A DNA stretch of 8,912 nucleotides, taken from positions 1 to 8,912 of the forward strand of contig JACQYP010000139.1 of NCBI GenBank assembly GCA_016208205.1, given 5' to 3'. Each line of letters begins with the position of its first letter. Within the stretch, counting starts at the first letter, position 1. This DNA is from Candidatus Desantisiibacteriota bacterium. Its GTDB lineage: Bacteria; UBA9089; CG2-30-40-21. The notes beneath the pieces were generated by a model, which saw nothing but the letters and a program-made list of their open reading frames with translations, was not told where the DNA came from and ran no database searches. This document shows positions 1-6,463 of this stretch, piece after piece. The position numbers and the translations under genes are program-made.

Positions 1-86
1 GAGTCGGAAATACAGAAAAAGTAGCTTATTTTTTGAATGAAAAATTATGTTTCACGGTGAACCAGCACAAACCCTACTACCAATAA
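1..86 (+). pseudogene. Inverted partial copy of the PD-(D/E)XK-like gene (codons 10-32), probable chimera
   Basis: Bases 1-71 are an exact reverse complement of 8772-8842. Read on the plus strand they encode residues 10-32 of the protein at 8328-8867 (VGNTEK through NQHK, codons 3-71). After the match, the frame continues P-Y-Y-Q and stops at 84-86. There is no start codon, and the match begins at the first base of the window. Zero mismatches over 71 bp and a position at the window edge suggest an assembly overlap or an inverted amplification chimera more than an old gene duplication. A recent real inversion breakpoint is the alternative. Confidence 0.75.
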
Positions 87-456
87 CTGCCTGCACATCC
101 CGATTTGTTTGGAAAATATCCATAAAATCCCAAATTTCTGCAAGAGGAACAGCCAGATCAGCATCCCAAAAACCTATTATATCATAAGTTTTTTTCTCTA
201 ATAGATAAAGCATACCCATTCGTATGGCTTCCCCTTTCCCTTTATTTTCACTCAATGACAAACATAAAGCTCTGGATGGATTAGCCTCACAAATCTTTTG
301 GATAACCTTTAATGTTCCATCAGTACTGCCATCATTTACGAATAACAACGAAAGATTGGGATTCTTTGCCAATTCATTGATAAAATCATCTGCCTGTAGT
401 CGTCGCTCTTCATTGTAGCAAGGGATTATTACCCCAATGTTAGTCAATAATAACAT
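52..456 (-). CDS. Family 2 glycosyltransferase, polyprenyl-phosphate sugar synthase-like, C-terminus lost at the chimeric junction
   Basis: This is the N-terminal catalytic part of a GT-A fold glycosyltransferase of the DPM1/ALG5 (dolichyl-phosphate mannose/glucose synthase) type. Such enzymes transfer a nucleotide-activated sugar to polyprenyl phosphate at the cytoplasmic membrane face. Visible motifs are IIPCYNEE (residues 10-17), VNDGSTDGT (40-48), NKGKGEAIRMGM (71-82), the metal-binding DAD (98-100) followed by LAVPLAEI, and VIGSRV (124-129). The family normally runs to about 230-250 residues, so roughly half is missing. Genuine sequence ends at codon 70-72; the last five residues (CAGSP) and the stop at 52-54 come from the inverted fragment at 1-71. 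The ATG at 454-456 has a GAGGG ribosome site about 8 bases upstream. It diverges from the yfhO-type gene; a partner role like CsbB with YfhO is inference. Confidence 0.85.
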   Translation of the reverse strand: MLLLTNIGVIIPCYNEERRLQADDFINELAKNPNLSLLFVNDGSTDGTLKVIQKICEANPSRALCLSLSENKGKGEAIRMGMLYLLEKKTYDIIGFWDADLAVPLAEIWDFMDIFQTNRDVQAVIGSRVCAGSP

Positions 457-474
457 AATTGTACCCTCTTTTTT

Positions 475-528
475 AGGCTGAAGGCTGAAGGCTGAAGGCT
501 TTTAGGAATAGCCTTCAGCCTTCAGCCT
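475..528. repeat. AGGCTGA heptamer repeat forming a 19-bp perfect hairpin
   Basis: The heptamer AGGCTGA is repeated more than three times at 475-500 and returns inverted at 510-528. Bases 482-500 pair perfectly with 510-528 across a 9-base loop (501-509). No T-tract follows on either strand, so a Rho-independent terminator is not supported. It lies between the predicted minus-strand transcription start (about 523) and the glycosyltransferase ATG, so the RNA would start almost directly with this stem-loop. Confidence 0.85.
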
Positions 529-529
529 A

Positions 530-558
530 AGTATATCAAATTAACTAAGTAATGTCAA
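530..558 (-). promoter_or_regulatory. Sigma70-type promoter for the glycosyltransferase gene
   Basis: On the minus strand, TTGACA (553-558) is separated by exactly 17 bases from TATACT (530-535). The -35 box is a perfect consensus and the -10 box differs by one base. Predicted start of transcription is near 523, giving a leader of about 67 bases that contains the heptamer hairpin. Assignment is by motif only. Confidence 0.7.
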
Positions 559-567
559 TTTTTTTTA

Positions 568-596
568 TTGACTTACACCTCAATTCATGGTATTAT
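568..596 (+). promoter_or_regulatory. Sigma70-type promoter for the yfhO-type gene
   Basis: TTGACT (568-573) and TATTAT (591-596) are separated by 17 bases. Transcription would begin about 7 bases after the -10 box, at or next to the ATG at 603-605. The -35 box lies 9 bp from the -35 box of the opposing promoter, giving a compact back-to-back divergent unit. The region is AT-rich, so chance similarity is possible. Confidence 0.55.
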
Positions 597-602
597 GAAA
601 AG

Positions 603-2915
603 ATGAAAAAAATATTACCTATCGGTTTGTTGATTAGTTTAGTGCTCCTGTTTTTTGGGAAGATAACCTGTATGTCCGAGGCATTTTTGAGAGGGGATTT
701 ACTTATATATTTTTATCCGATGAAATTATTTTATGCGGAAAACCTAAAAGAATTTAATCTGCCATTATGGCTTCCTCATAATCAATGTGGTTTTCCATTA
801 TTAGCCGTAGGTAATCTTGGTTTTTTCTATCCAATCAATCTTTTGCTATTTTTTAGCCTACCTACACTAATTGCCATTAATCTAACCTTTATTATCCATT
901 ATATTCTGGCTGGGGTATTTACCTATTTCTATGCTAAAGTAATTGGTTTATCTCGATTCTCAGCAATAATCTCAGGGCTAATATTCATGTTTAGTGGTTT
1001 TTTGTTAGCCCACCTTCAACATATAGATATTTTAACCACAGCTATCTGGCTGCCTCTAATATTAATTTTTATGGAAAAGATTCTTTCAGAGGGAAACAAA
1101 ACCCCTGTTTATGTAATATTAGCTGGAATATCTATTGGAATTCAAATCCTTGCCGGACATCAACAGATAACATTATATTCATTATCATGTATTAGTTTAT
1201 ATTTTTTCTTTGGGGTTTTATACAGACATCCTCACAAAATACCAACCTTTTTAGGAACATTTATGTTAATTATGCTCATAGGATTTGGGATAGGGGCTAT
1301 TCAAATGATTCCAACCTATGAATTATTATCACTTTCTGATCGAGGAGGAGGAATAAGCCTAAAATATGCTAATTCTTTTAATTTCTTGCCGATGAATTTC
1401 ATTACATTTGTTTTACCTTATTTTTTAGGCGATTTAACAACCTACTATGGAAAATGGAATTTTGAAGAAGGATATGCCTATGTAGGTATTTTTACATTAA
1501 TTTTGTTATTATTTGGCATTTTTAAGAAGCCGGGGAATAGATATATTTATTTCTTTTCCACAGTGCTAATCTTATCAGCAATACTGATGTTAGGCAGTAT
1601 TACCCCTTTATACACTGCGTTATGGCACTTACCTGTATTCAATGCCATGCGGGCACCGGCACGATTTGCTTACCTGCTGACCTTCTCCACCGCTATTATC
1701 GCTGGATTTGGCGCCTCTTGCTTAATTAATCTTAATTACAATAAAAAGGTTGTTTTTAATATATTGTCTGTATCCCTTGTCCTGATTTTAATCTGTGGAG
1801 GGACAGTTAGCCTGATTGGGATTGAAGGATTATTACCACAAGGATTTTTCTTAGATAGGGTCAAATCTATTAAGCAAGATGTCCATATCTTATTCGCATT
1901 TTTATGTATCAGCATTATCCTGTTAATGTTATGGACAAAACAAAAATTAGGATTAGCAAGTTTTAAGTTTCTTGTCTTAACCCTTATTATAATTGACTTA
2001 TTTTTATTTGGCTTAAGGGCTTTACCACCCACGGTTAAAATGGCAAAATTACCCTCAATATTCATGCCGCAGACAGCAAAGTTTCTATTGCAAGATACAG
2101 ATATATATAGAACTATGTCCGTCTACCCAGGTGTGGTGGCTATCCGCTCCAGGGATAAGAATCCAAATGATACATTGATTAAATTATTAACCCCTAATTT
2201 TAACGCCTGGGTTAATATCTCTAATATTAGTACACAACTTGGTTTATTTTGTGTTCAACAATGGAAGGAGACTATAGAGCTTTTTCGTGCAGGGACCCCT
2301 CTGTCGATTAAAGAAGATGAAGTCGTGCCTTTTATTATTAAAAATTCACAACTTCTTAATTTATTTAATGTTAAATATATTTTATTCACTCTGGATATAA
2401 ATGATGATAGATTCCCCACTGTATTTGAAGATAATGGGGTTAAGATTATAGAAAACAAAGAGGTTCTTCCACGAGCCTTTGTTGTCCATAATGTGAAGGT
2501 AATTAAAGGAAAAGAAAAGGTGCTTAAGGCACTAAGCAGTAAGGAATTTAACCCGAGACAATATGTTATCCTTGAGCAGAACCCACAAGTAAATGTCAAT
2601 TCAAATTCCACAGCATCCTCAACAGCTAAAATAATCAACTATGGGAATAAAGAGGTAGTTATTCATTGCAATATGAAAGATAATGGTTTTCTAATCTTAA
2701 CAGATACTTATTATCCCGGCTGGCAGATTTATATAGATAACAAAAAAGGTAAAATATATCGTGCGTATCATACCTTCAGGGCAGTCTATCTGGAGAAAGG
2801 AAATCATCTATTAAGATTTAAGTACGAGCCTTTATCATTCAAAGCAGGTATGTGTATCAGCTTATTAACCCTTTGCTGTGTTGTAGTTGTAGGTTGTAGG
2901 TTTAGGATGTTGTAG
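603..2915 (+). CDS. yfhO: YfhO-family multi-pass membrane protein (GT-C-like glycosyltransferase)
   Basis: A 770-residue polytopic membrane protein of the YfhO family (DUF6541/GT-C-like). Characterised Gram-positive members use a polyprenyl-phosphate sugar to glycosylate envelope polymers; the acceptor here is unknown. It shows an N-terminal membrane helix, an early loop with RGDLLIYFYP (acidic D32) and PLWLPHNQCGFPLLA (from residue 54), more than ten hydrophobic helices, MRAPARFAYLL near 349, a soluble domain from about 500, and the typical C-terminal TDTYYPGW (about 700-707) followed by a last helix after YEPLSFKAG. I chose ATG 603 over the in-frame ATG at 552 because a good promoter lies between them; 552 would make 787 residues. 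No Shine-Dalgarno is evident at 603, so the mRNA may be leaderless. The last residues (VVVVGCRFRML) and the stop come from a GTTGTAG repeat. Confidence 0.85.
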   Translation: MKKILPIGLLISLVLLFFGKITCMSEAFLRGDLLIYFYPMKLFYAENLKEFNLPLWLPHNQCGFPLLAVGNLGFFYPINLLLFFSLPTLIAINLTFIIHYILAGVFTYFYAKVIGLSRFSAIISGLIFMFSGFLLAHLQHIDILTTAIWLPLILIFMEKILSEGNKTPVYVILAGISIGIQILAGHQQITLYSLSCISLYFFFGVLYRHPHKIPTFLGTFMLIMLIGFGIGAIQMIPTYELLSLSDRGGGISLKYANSFNFLPMNFITFVLPYFLGDLTTYYGKWNFEEGYAYVGIFTLILLLFGIFKKPGNRYIYFFSTVLILSAILMLGSITPLYTALWHLPVFNAMRAPARFAYLLTFSTAIIAGFGASCLINLNYNKKVVFNILSVSLVLILICGGTVSLIGIEGLLPQGFFLDRVKSIKQDVHILFAFLCISIILLMLWTKQKLGLASFKFLVLTLIIIDLFLFGLRALPPTVKMAKLPSIFMPQTAKFLLQDTDIYRTMSVYPGVVAIRSRDKNPNDTLIKLLTPNFNAWVNISNISTQLGLFCVQQWKETIELFRAGTPLSIKEDEVVPFIIKNSQLLNLFNVKYILFTLDINDDRFPTVFEDNGVKIIENKEVLPRAFVVHNVKVIKGKEKVLKALSSKEFNPRQYVILEQNPQVNVNSNSTASSTAKIINYGNKEVVIHCNMKDNGFLILTDTYYPGWQIYIDNKKGKIYRAYHTFRAVYLEKGNHLLRFKYEPLSFKAGMCISLLTLCCVVVVGCRFRML

Positions 2916-2987
2916 GTTGCAGGTTCGGGATGGTTGTTGTAGGTTGTAGAGTTATGATGTTATCCCTACAACCTACAACCTACAACT
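2874..2987. repeat. GTTGTAG heptamer repeat at the convergent gene junction
   Basis: Degenerate tandem copies of GTTGTAG (for example 2886-2900) continue to a clean inverted repeat: 2936-2949 pairs perfectly with 2966-2979 (14 bp) across a 16-base loop. The block supplies the TAG stop of the yfhO-type gene (2913-2915) and, on the other strand, the last codon and TAG stop of the MoeA fusion (2980-2982). The hairpin could act as a bidirectional transcription barrier, but no T-tract follows the stem, so classical termination is unproven. Confidence 0.85.
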
Positions 2988-4872
2988 CACACCCGCATTC
3001 ATTCAAATCATACCCTTTGATAGATGATACCCGAGCATGGAATTTGGGGCTATTGATTACCTTTAATAAAGCTGAAACGCCAGGCAAAGAGAGGTTCCTG
3101 CGAGGAATAACCATATCGTATCGTTCCTTTGCTATTGGGATAAAATCCATGCCAAAGATATCTGCTGAGGACATTATCCCAAGCCCTACATCCGCTGTCC
3201 CGGCATCTATTGATGCACAAACAGCCATATGGGTGAAAACCTCAACATTATATCCACGGACATCGATTGCCGAAATCCCGGCCTTATTCAGCTCATAGTC
3301 AAGAAGGATTCTTGTACCGGCTCCTTTTTGTCTATTGACAAAGACAACATCATCATGGGTTAAATCTGTTAATCCATGGATATTTTTGGGATTCCCTTTT
3401 TTTACAATCAATCCCTGCTGCCTCCAGGCAATGGTTATTACAGATACATCCATATTCGGAAGGAATCGTTTGATATATGGCAAATTATATGTACCTGTAG
3501 CCTCATCAAGCAAATGGCTTGTAGTCAGATGACAATCGCCCCGCCTCAGGCTAAGCAGCCCACCAAGGCTGCCGACATTGGTCACGCAAAGGCTCATTTG
3601 AGGATATTCTCTGGAAAGACAATCAGACAGGATATATAGTAGGTTATCATGGCTGCCGATAAGAATAATATTTGACTCTATTTGCTGCTTACTTTTGAAC
3701 AATTCAACCTCAACTATTGAATTGTCTTCCAACCCCTCACACAACCTTGGAATACGCAAGATACCATCAGCCCTGACCATAGATGTAATGATACCTGCAC
3801 CCTGCCGCTGTGGAACAGCTACAAAGACAGGCTTTCTTTCCGGAAAATATCCGACTCCTACCCGAATAAACTCTTCCATCCCCAACCTTGAGGCAATCTT
3901 TTGGGTAATAACAGCCTGTACCTTCTCCCTTTGTATTACATTCAACCCTAATGCATGACGAATAAGAGGCATAACAAATTCTTCCATTGCCAAAAGGGCT
4001 GAGACCGGAAAGCCAGGAATGCCAACAACAGGTGTTGTTTTGAAAAATGCGTGGTTCCCCTCTCCCGTCTCCTGTCCCCCGACTTCTGACTCCTGACTCC
4101 TGTCTTCTGATACAGCAGACACAGACAAGAATGTCTGTGCTACCTGACCCCTGACCCCTGACCCCTTCATTATCCCCAGAGCAACAGGCTTGCCCGGCAT
4201 CATTGTTACCCCATGCACCAATAATTCTCCCAGCTCACGAATAATCTGTGCAGTATAATCCTTTGTTCCGGCAGATGAGCCGGCATTGATGATAACCATA
4301 TCTGCCAACGCTGCAGCCTCAAGCACCTTGTCCCGTATCTTTTCGTAGCTATCAGGCACTATCTCACTGACAACAGCCTCCCCACCCCACTCATAAATCA
4401 TTGAACCAAGCATTCTTGAATTAAACTCAATAATTGCCCCTGGTTTCAGTGATTCTCCAGGCTGAACAAGCTCATCACCGGTAGGAATAATGATTACCTG
4501 TGGTTTCTTTTTGACCCATACCTTAACCACTCCGGCTGCAAGCATAGCACCAATATCCTGAGGACGAATAAGATGATTTGTTGTAAGTACCATCTCCCCT
4601 GCCACAATATCCTCTCCAAGCAATCTGACATGTTGATAGGGGACAACCGGTGTCATAACCTCTACTAATTGCGGATTGCGAATTGCGAATTGCGAATTGC
4701 GGATTGTCTCGCTCTGTATGCACACATCCTCTATCTTGATTACTGCATCCATCCCCTGCGGAATAGGGTTGCCGGTGTTGATCAAGACAGCATCTCTGCC
4801 AAGAACAAGATTAATCGGTGAGACCTCTGATGCACCAATAAGATTTTCAGCCTTAACCGCAACCCCATCCAT
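2980..4872 (-). CDS. moeA: MoeA molybdopterin molybdenumtransferase fused to a substrate-binding (PBP-like) domain, N-terminus truncated, with two in-frame repeat insertions
   Basis: MoeA inserts molybdenum (or tungsten) into adenylylated molybdopterin in the cytoplasm; the C-terminal PBP-like domain (PF12727/COG1910 type) is a presumed oxyanion sensor. Numbering from ATG 4872: GDEL (132-135), NAGSSAGTKDYT (196-207), PGKPVALG (226-233) and GIPGFPVSAL (284-293) mark the MoCF domain. VNRQKGAGTR (512-521), GYNVEVFTH (540-548) and ADVGLGI (560-566) mark the PBP domain; no signal peptide is seen. The ATG lies inside the conserved SAAMDG motif without a ribosome site. Homologous sequence (LGRVTAESV...) extends upstream to a TAG at 4948-4950, and the roughly 40 residues usual before it are absent. 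Repeats are inserted in frame at about residues 57-69 and 238-272. The stop comes from a third repeat. It may be a decaying gene or tolerate these insertions. Confidence 0.85.
   Translation of the reverse strand: MDGVAVKAENLIGASEVSPINLVLGRDAVLINTGNPIPQGMDAVIKIEDVCIQSETIRNSQFAIRNPQLVEVMTPVVPYQHVRLLGEDIVAGEMVLTTNHLIRPQDIGAMLAAGVVKVWVKKKPQVIIIPTGDELVQPGESLKPGAIIEFNSRMLGSMIYEWGGEAVVSEIVPDSYEKIRDKVLEAAALADMVIINAGSSAGTKDYTAQIIRELGELLVHGVTMMPGKPVALGIMKGSGVRGQVAQTFLSVSAVSEDRSQESEVGGQETGEGNHAFFKTTPVVGIPGFPVSALLAMEEFVMPLIRHALGLNVIQREKVQAVITQKIASRLGMEEFIRVGVGYFPERKPVFVAVPQRQGAGIITSMVRADGILRIPRLCEGLEDNSIVEVELFKSKQQIESNIILIGSHDNLLYILSDCLSREYPQMSLCVTNVGSLGGLLSLRRGDCHLTTSHLLDEATGTYNLPYIKRFLPNMDVSVITIAWRQQGLIVKKGNPKNIHGLTDLTHDDVVFVNRQKGAGTRILLDYELNKAGISAIDVRGYNVEVFTHMAVCASIDAGTADVGLGIMSSADIFGMDFIPIAKERYDMVIPRRNLSLPGVSALLKVINSPKFHARVSSIKGYDLNECGCEL
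4062..4164. repeat. Composite heptamer repeat inserted in frame in the moeA fusion
   Basis: On the plus strand, seven heptamers of the CTCCTGA/CTTCTGA type fill 4062-4110. A 33-bp core (4111-4143) follows, containing an 8-bp stem (4120-4127 with 4132-4139, loop AGAA). Three CTGACCC copies fill 4144-4164. On the minus strand this is read as about 34 residues (SGVRGQ, then AQTFLSVS, then DRSQESEVGGQ) between the MoeA motifs PGKPVALG and GIPGFP, where family members have a short loop. Identification rests on the periodicity and on the interruption of a conserved region. Confidence 0.85.
4667..4706. repeat. ATTGCGA heptamer repeat inserted in frame in the moeA fusion
   Basis: Five copies of ATTGCGA/ATTGCGG plus four bases occupy 4668-4706. 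On the minus strand they encode IRNSQFAIRNPQ between the conserved IEDV and PVVPYQHVRLLGED segments, in a loop of the MoeA beta-barrel domain. The reading frame is kept even though the 7-bp unit is not a multiple of three. Confidence 0.9.
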
Positions 4873-4947
4873 AGCCGCAGAATGATAATGCGGTGAACAT
4901 ATCCTGGCTATTACTGATTCAGCCGTTACCCTGCCTAAAATATTCCC
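4873..4947 (-). other. moeA: In-frame MoeA-coding sequence upstream of the apparent start
   Basis: Minus-strand translation upstream of ATG 4872 reads GNILGRVTAESVIARICS, then PHYHSAA, directly into MDGVAV. LGRV.AE...A...SPHYH.AAMDG is the conserved N-terminal part of MoeA fusions, so this was coding. It is closed by TAG at 4948-4950, with no ATG, GTG or TTG in frame; only weak ATT or ATA codons are available. An ATG overlapping the cheC stop (TAATG, 4965-4967) is in another frame and would join this frame if the TTTT run at 4937-4940 had one more T. Confidence 0.7.
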
Positions 4948-4966
4948 CTACTGCTTGCTGACCCCA

Positions 4967-5560
4967 TTACCCTATAAGGACATCCACTGCCTTCAGCATA
5001 GTTATCAGTGCTTCATGATCAAATATCAACCAGAATTGTGTCCATGGTGTAAGTAATGGGGATCTATTGAACATTGTCTTAAATAAGAGCAGTTCCTCGT
5101 TTTCTGTAATATCTTGTGTTAACATGCTTTTCAGGTTTTCATTAGATTCAATTGTCAGGGTTGGAGAATAAGCAACCAGTGCTGTATCCAAAAAGGTTGA
5201 TATAGCAGTAGTATAGGCAGATATAATAATGGTAGTTATTTTCTTAAGATACCCAAGATCATTCTCAGTAAGATGATCCAATTGCTGGTTATATCCTAAT
5301 AATGAAGGCATATCATCCATTGGTATAACCAATAACAGACTTCCTTGAGCCTTACTCAAAAGATGAAAACGGGCTATAACTATTGTTCCTTTTGTATCAA
5401 TCCAATCAGTTATATTATCTCTTAATAGAATGCTTACCTGTGTGGGAGCAGGTATTAATTTTTCCTCTATAACCTCTGAAAGGCCGGAGGCTGCTTGTCC
5501 TGCTCCGATATTTCCCACCTCTTTTAAGGCATCAAGATGCATTTTATCTATTTTAATCAA
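4967..5560 (-). CDS. cheC: CheC-family protein (CheY-P phosphatase-like), second active site degenerate
   Basis: CheC proteins dephosphorylate the response regulator CheY-P; each active site uses an E-x2-N motif in a helix. The first is intact: KEVGNIGAGQAASGLSEVI (E14, N17). The equivalent second motif reads LKKITTIIISAYTTAIS, with K107 and T110 where E and N are expected, so at most one catalytic site remains. The length (197 aa) and C-terminal F-x-hydrophobic-D ending fit a complete CheC. The start is TTG at 5558-5560, with GAGG about 9 bases upstream inside the end of prmC; ATG 5540-5542 (residue 7) is an alternative. Only three bases separate it from the prmC stop, so it is probably coupled to prmC. 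No chemotaxis partner is in view, and a regulatory or adaptor role is possible. Confidence 0.85.
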   Translation of the reverse strand: MIKIDKMHLDALKEVGNIGAGQAASGLSEVIEEKLIPAPTQVSILLRDNITDWIDTKGTIVIARFHLLSKAQGSLLLVIPMDDMPSLLGYNQQLDHLTENDLGYLKKITTIIISAYTTAISTFLDTALVAYSPTLTIESNENLKSMLTQDITENEELLLFKTMFNRSPLLTPWTQFWLIFDHEALITMLKAVDVLIG

Positions 5561-5563
5561 GGT

Positions 5564-6421
5564 TCATTTCCTCATGATTTGTCCCAACACTACTCGCTGT
5601 CTCTGGCACAGATCATTTATAATTTGTATCTCAAAAAAGCTCTCTTTTTGCATCAATTCTGCTACAGGTTTTGCCTGACTGGGCCCAACCTCAAAGGCTA
5701 AATAGCCTTCTGGCACAAGATAATCTGGTGCATCCTTGATTATCTTTCTATAATAATCAAGCCCATCCTCACCGCCATCCAATGCTTCTTTTGGTTCAAA
5801 ATCCCTGACATCTGGAGGCAGACTATCTATTTCTCCCTTAAGAATATATGGGGGATTAGAAACAATAAAATCTACCCTTTTCTCTAATCCCTGCCCGGAC
5901 AGAATAGAAAACATGTCCCCTTGAATAAAAACAATTCTATCTAAAACACCAAGCCGTTCTGCATTTAATCGGGCTATTTTTATGGCAGATGGAGATATAT
6001 CTGTAGCATATACCTTGAGATGCGGCAATATTTTTGCCAGACTGATTGCAATTACCCCGCTTCCTGTCCCAATTTCTATACCAACCCTCCATTCTTGACA
6101 AGAATGTTTACATATCGCATTGAATAACACCTCTGTCTCCCATCTTGGGATAAGTACCCCAGGACTAACCACAAACTCCCAATCAAGAAATGTCTTTGAA
6201 CCAATAATATATGCTGTGGGCTCATGATTACATCTTCTCTTTATTAATGCTCTATAATGGATAATTTCTTTATCTGTCATAGGTCGATTTTGAAGGTATA
6301 ATTGATGCCGCAAACAAGAGACAACATCCTCAAGCAGATGCTCTGCATCTGTTACAGCTGTTTCTATCCCAGCAGTCTTCAGGGAATCTATTGCTTCATG
6401 CAAGGCATCAAGTGTAGTCAT
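5564..6421 (-). CDS. prmC: PrmC, peptide chain release factor N5-glutamine methyltransferase
   Basis: PrmC (HemK) uses S-adenosylmethionine to methylate the GGQ glutamine of release factors in the cytoplasm. Residues about 1-80 form the helical substrate-recognition domain. The Rossmann methyltransferase domain follows, with PRWETE (92-97; usually PRPETE), the SAM loop EIGTGSG (116-122), ATDIS with acidic D141, and the catalytic NPPY (189-192). Length is 285 residues, as usual. I chose the ATG at 6419-6421 because GAGAAGAGG stands 6 bases upstream; ATG 6443-6445 is in frame (293 aa) but has no ribosome site. The prfA-prmC pair is conserved in bacteria but here is split by about 840 bp of repeats, so prmC may need its own promoter. 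cheC follows after three bases. Confidence 0.95.
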   Translation of the reverse strand: MTTLDALHEAIDSLKTAGIETAVTDAEHLLEDVVSCLRHQLYLQNRPMTDKEIIHYRALIKRRCNHEPTAYIIGSKTFLDWEFVVSPGVLIPRWETEVLFNAICKHSCQEWRVGIEIGTGSGVIAISLAKILPHLKVYATDISPSAIKIARLNAERLGVLDRIVFIQGDMFSILSGQGLEKRVDFIVSNPPYILKGEIDSLPPDVRDFEPKEALDGGEDGLDYYRKIIKDAPDYLVPEGYLAFEVGPSQAKPVAELMQKESFFEIQIINDLCQRQRVVLGQIMRK

Positions 6422-6463
6422 TTGCTGCCTCTTCTCCAATGTCATTGGTCATTGATAAGTAGT

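Noticed and set aside
482..528. Rho-independent terminator
   Set aside because: Strong stem, but no T-tract on either strand, and it lies between a promoter and its start codon.
552..602. Longer yfhO start at ATG 552
   Set aside because: The extra 17 codons overlap the best plus-strand promoter, do not look like a family N-terminus and have no ribosome site.
475..4706. CRISPR array
   Set aside because: Units of 7 bp without spacers; no repeat-spacer pattern and no cas gene.
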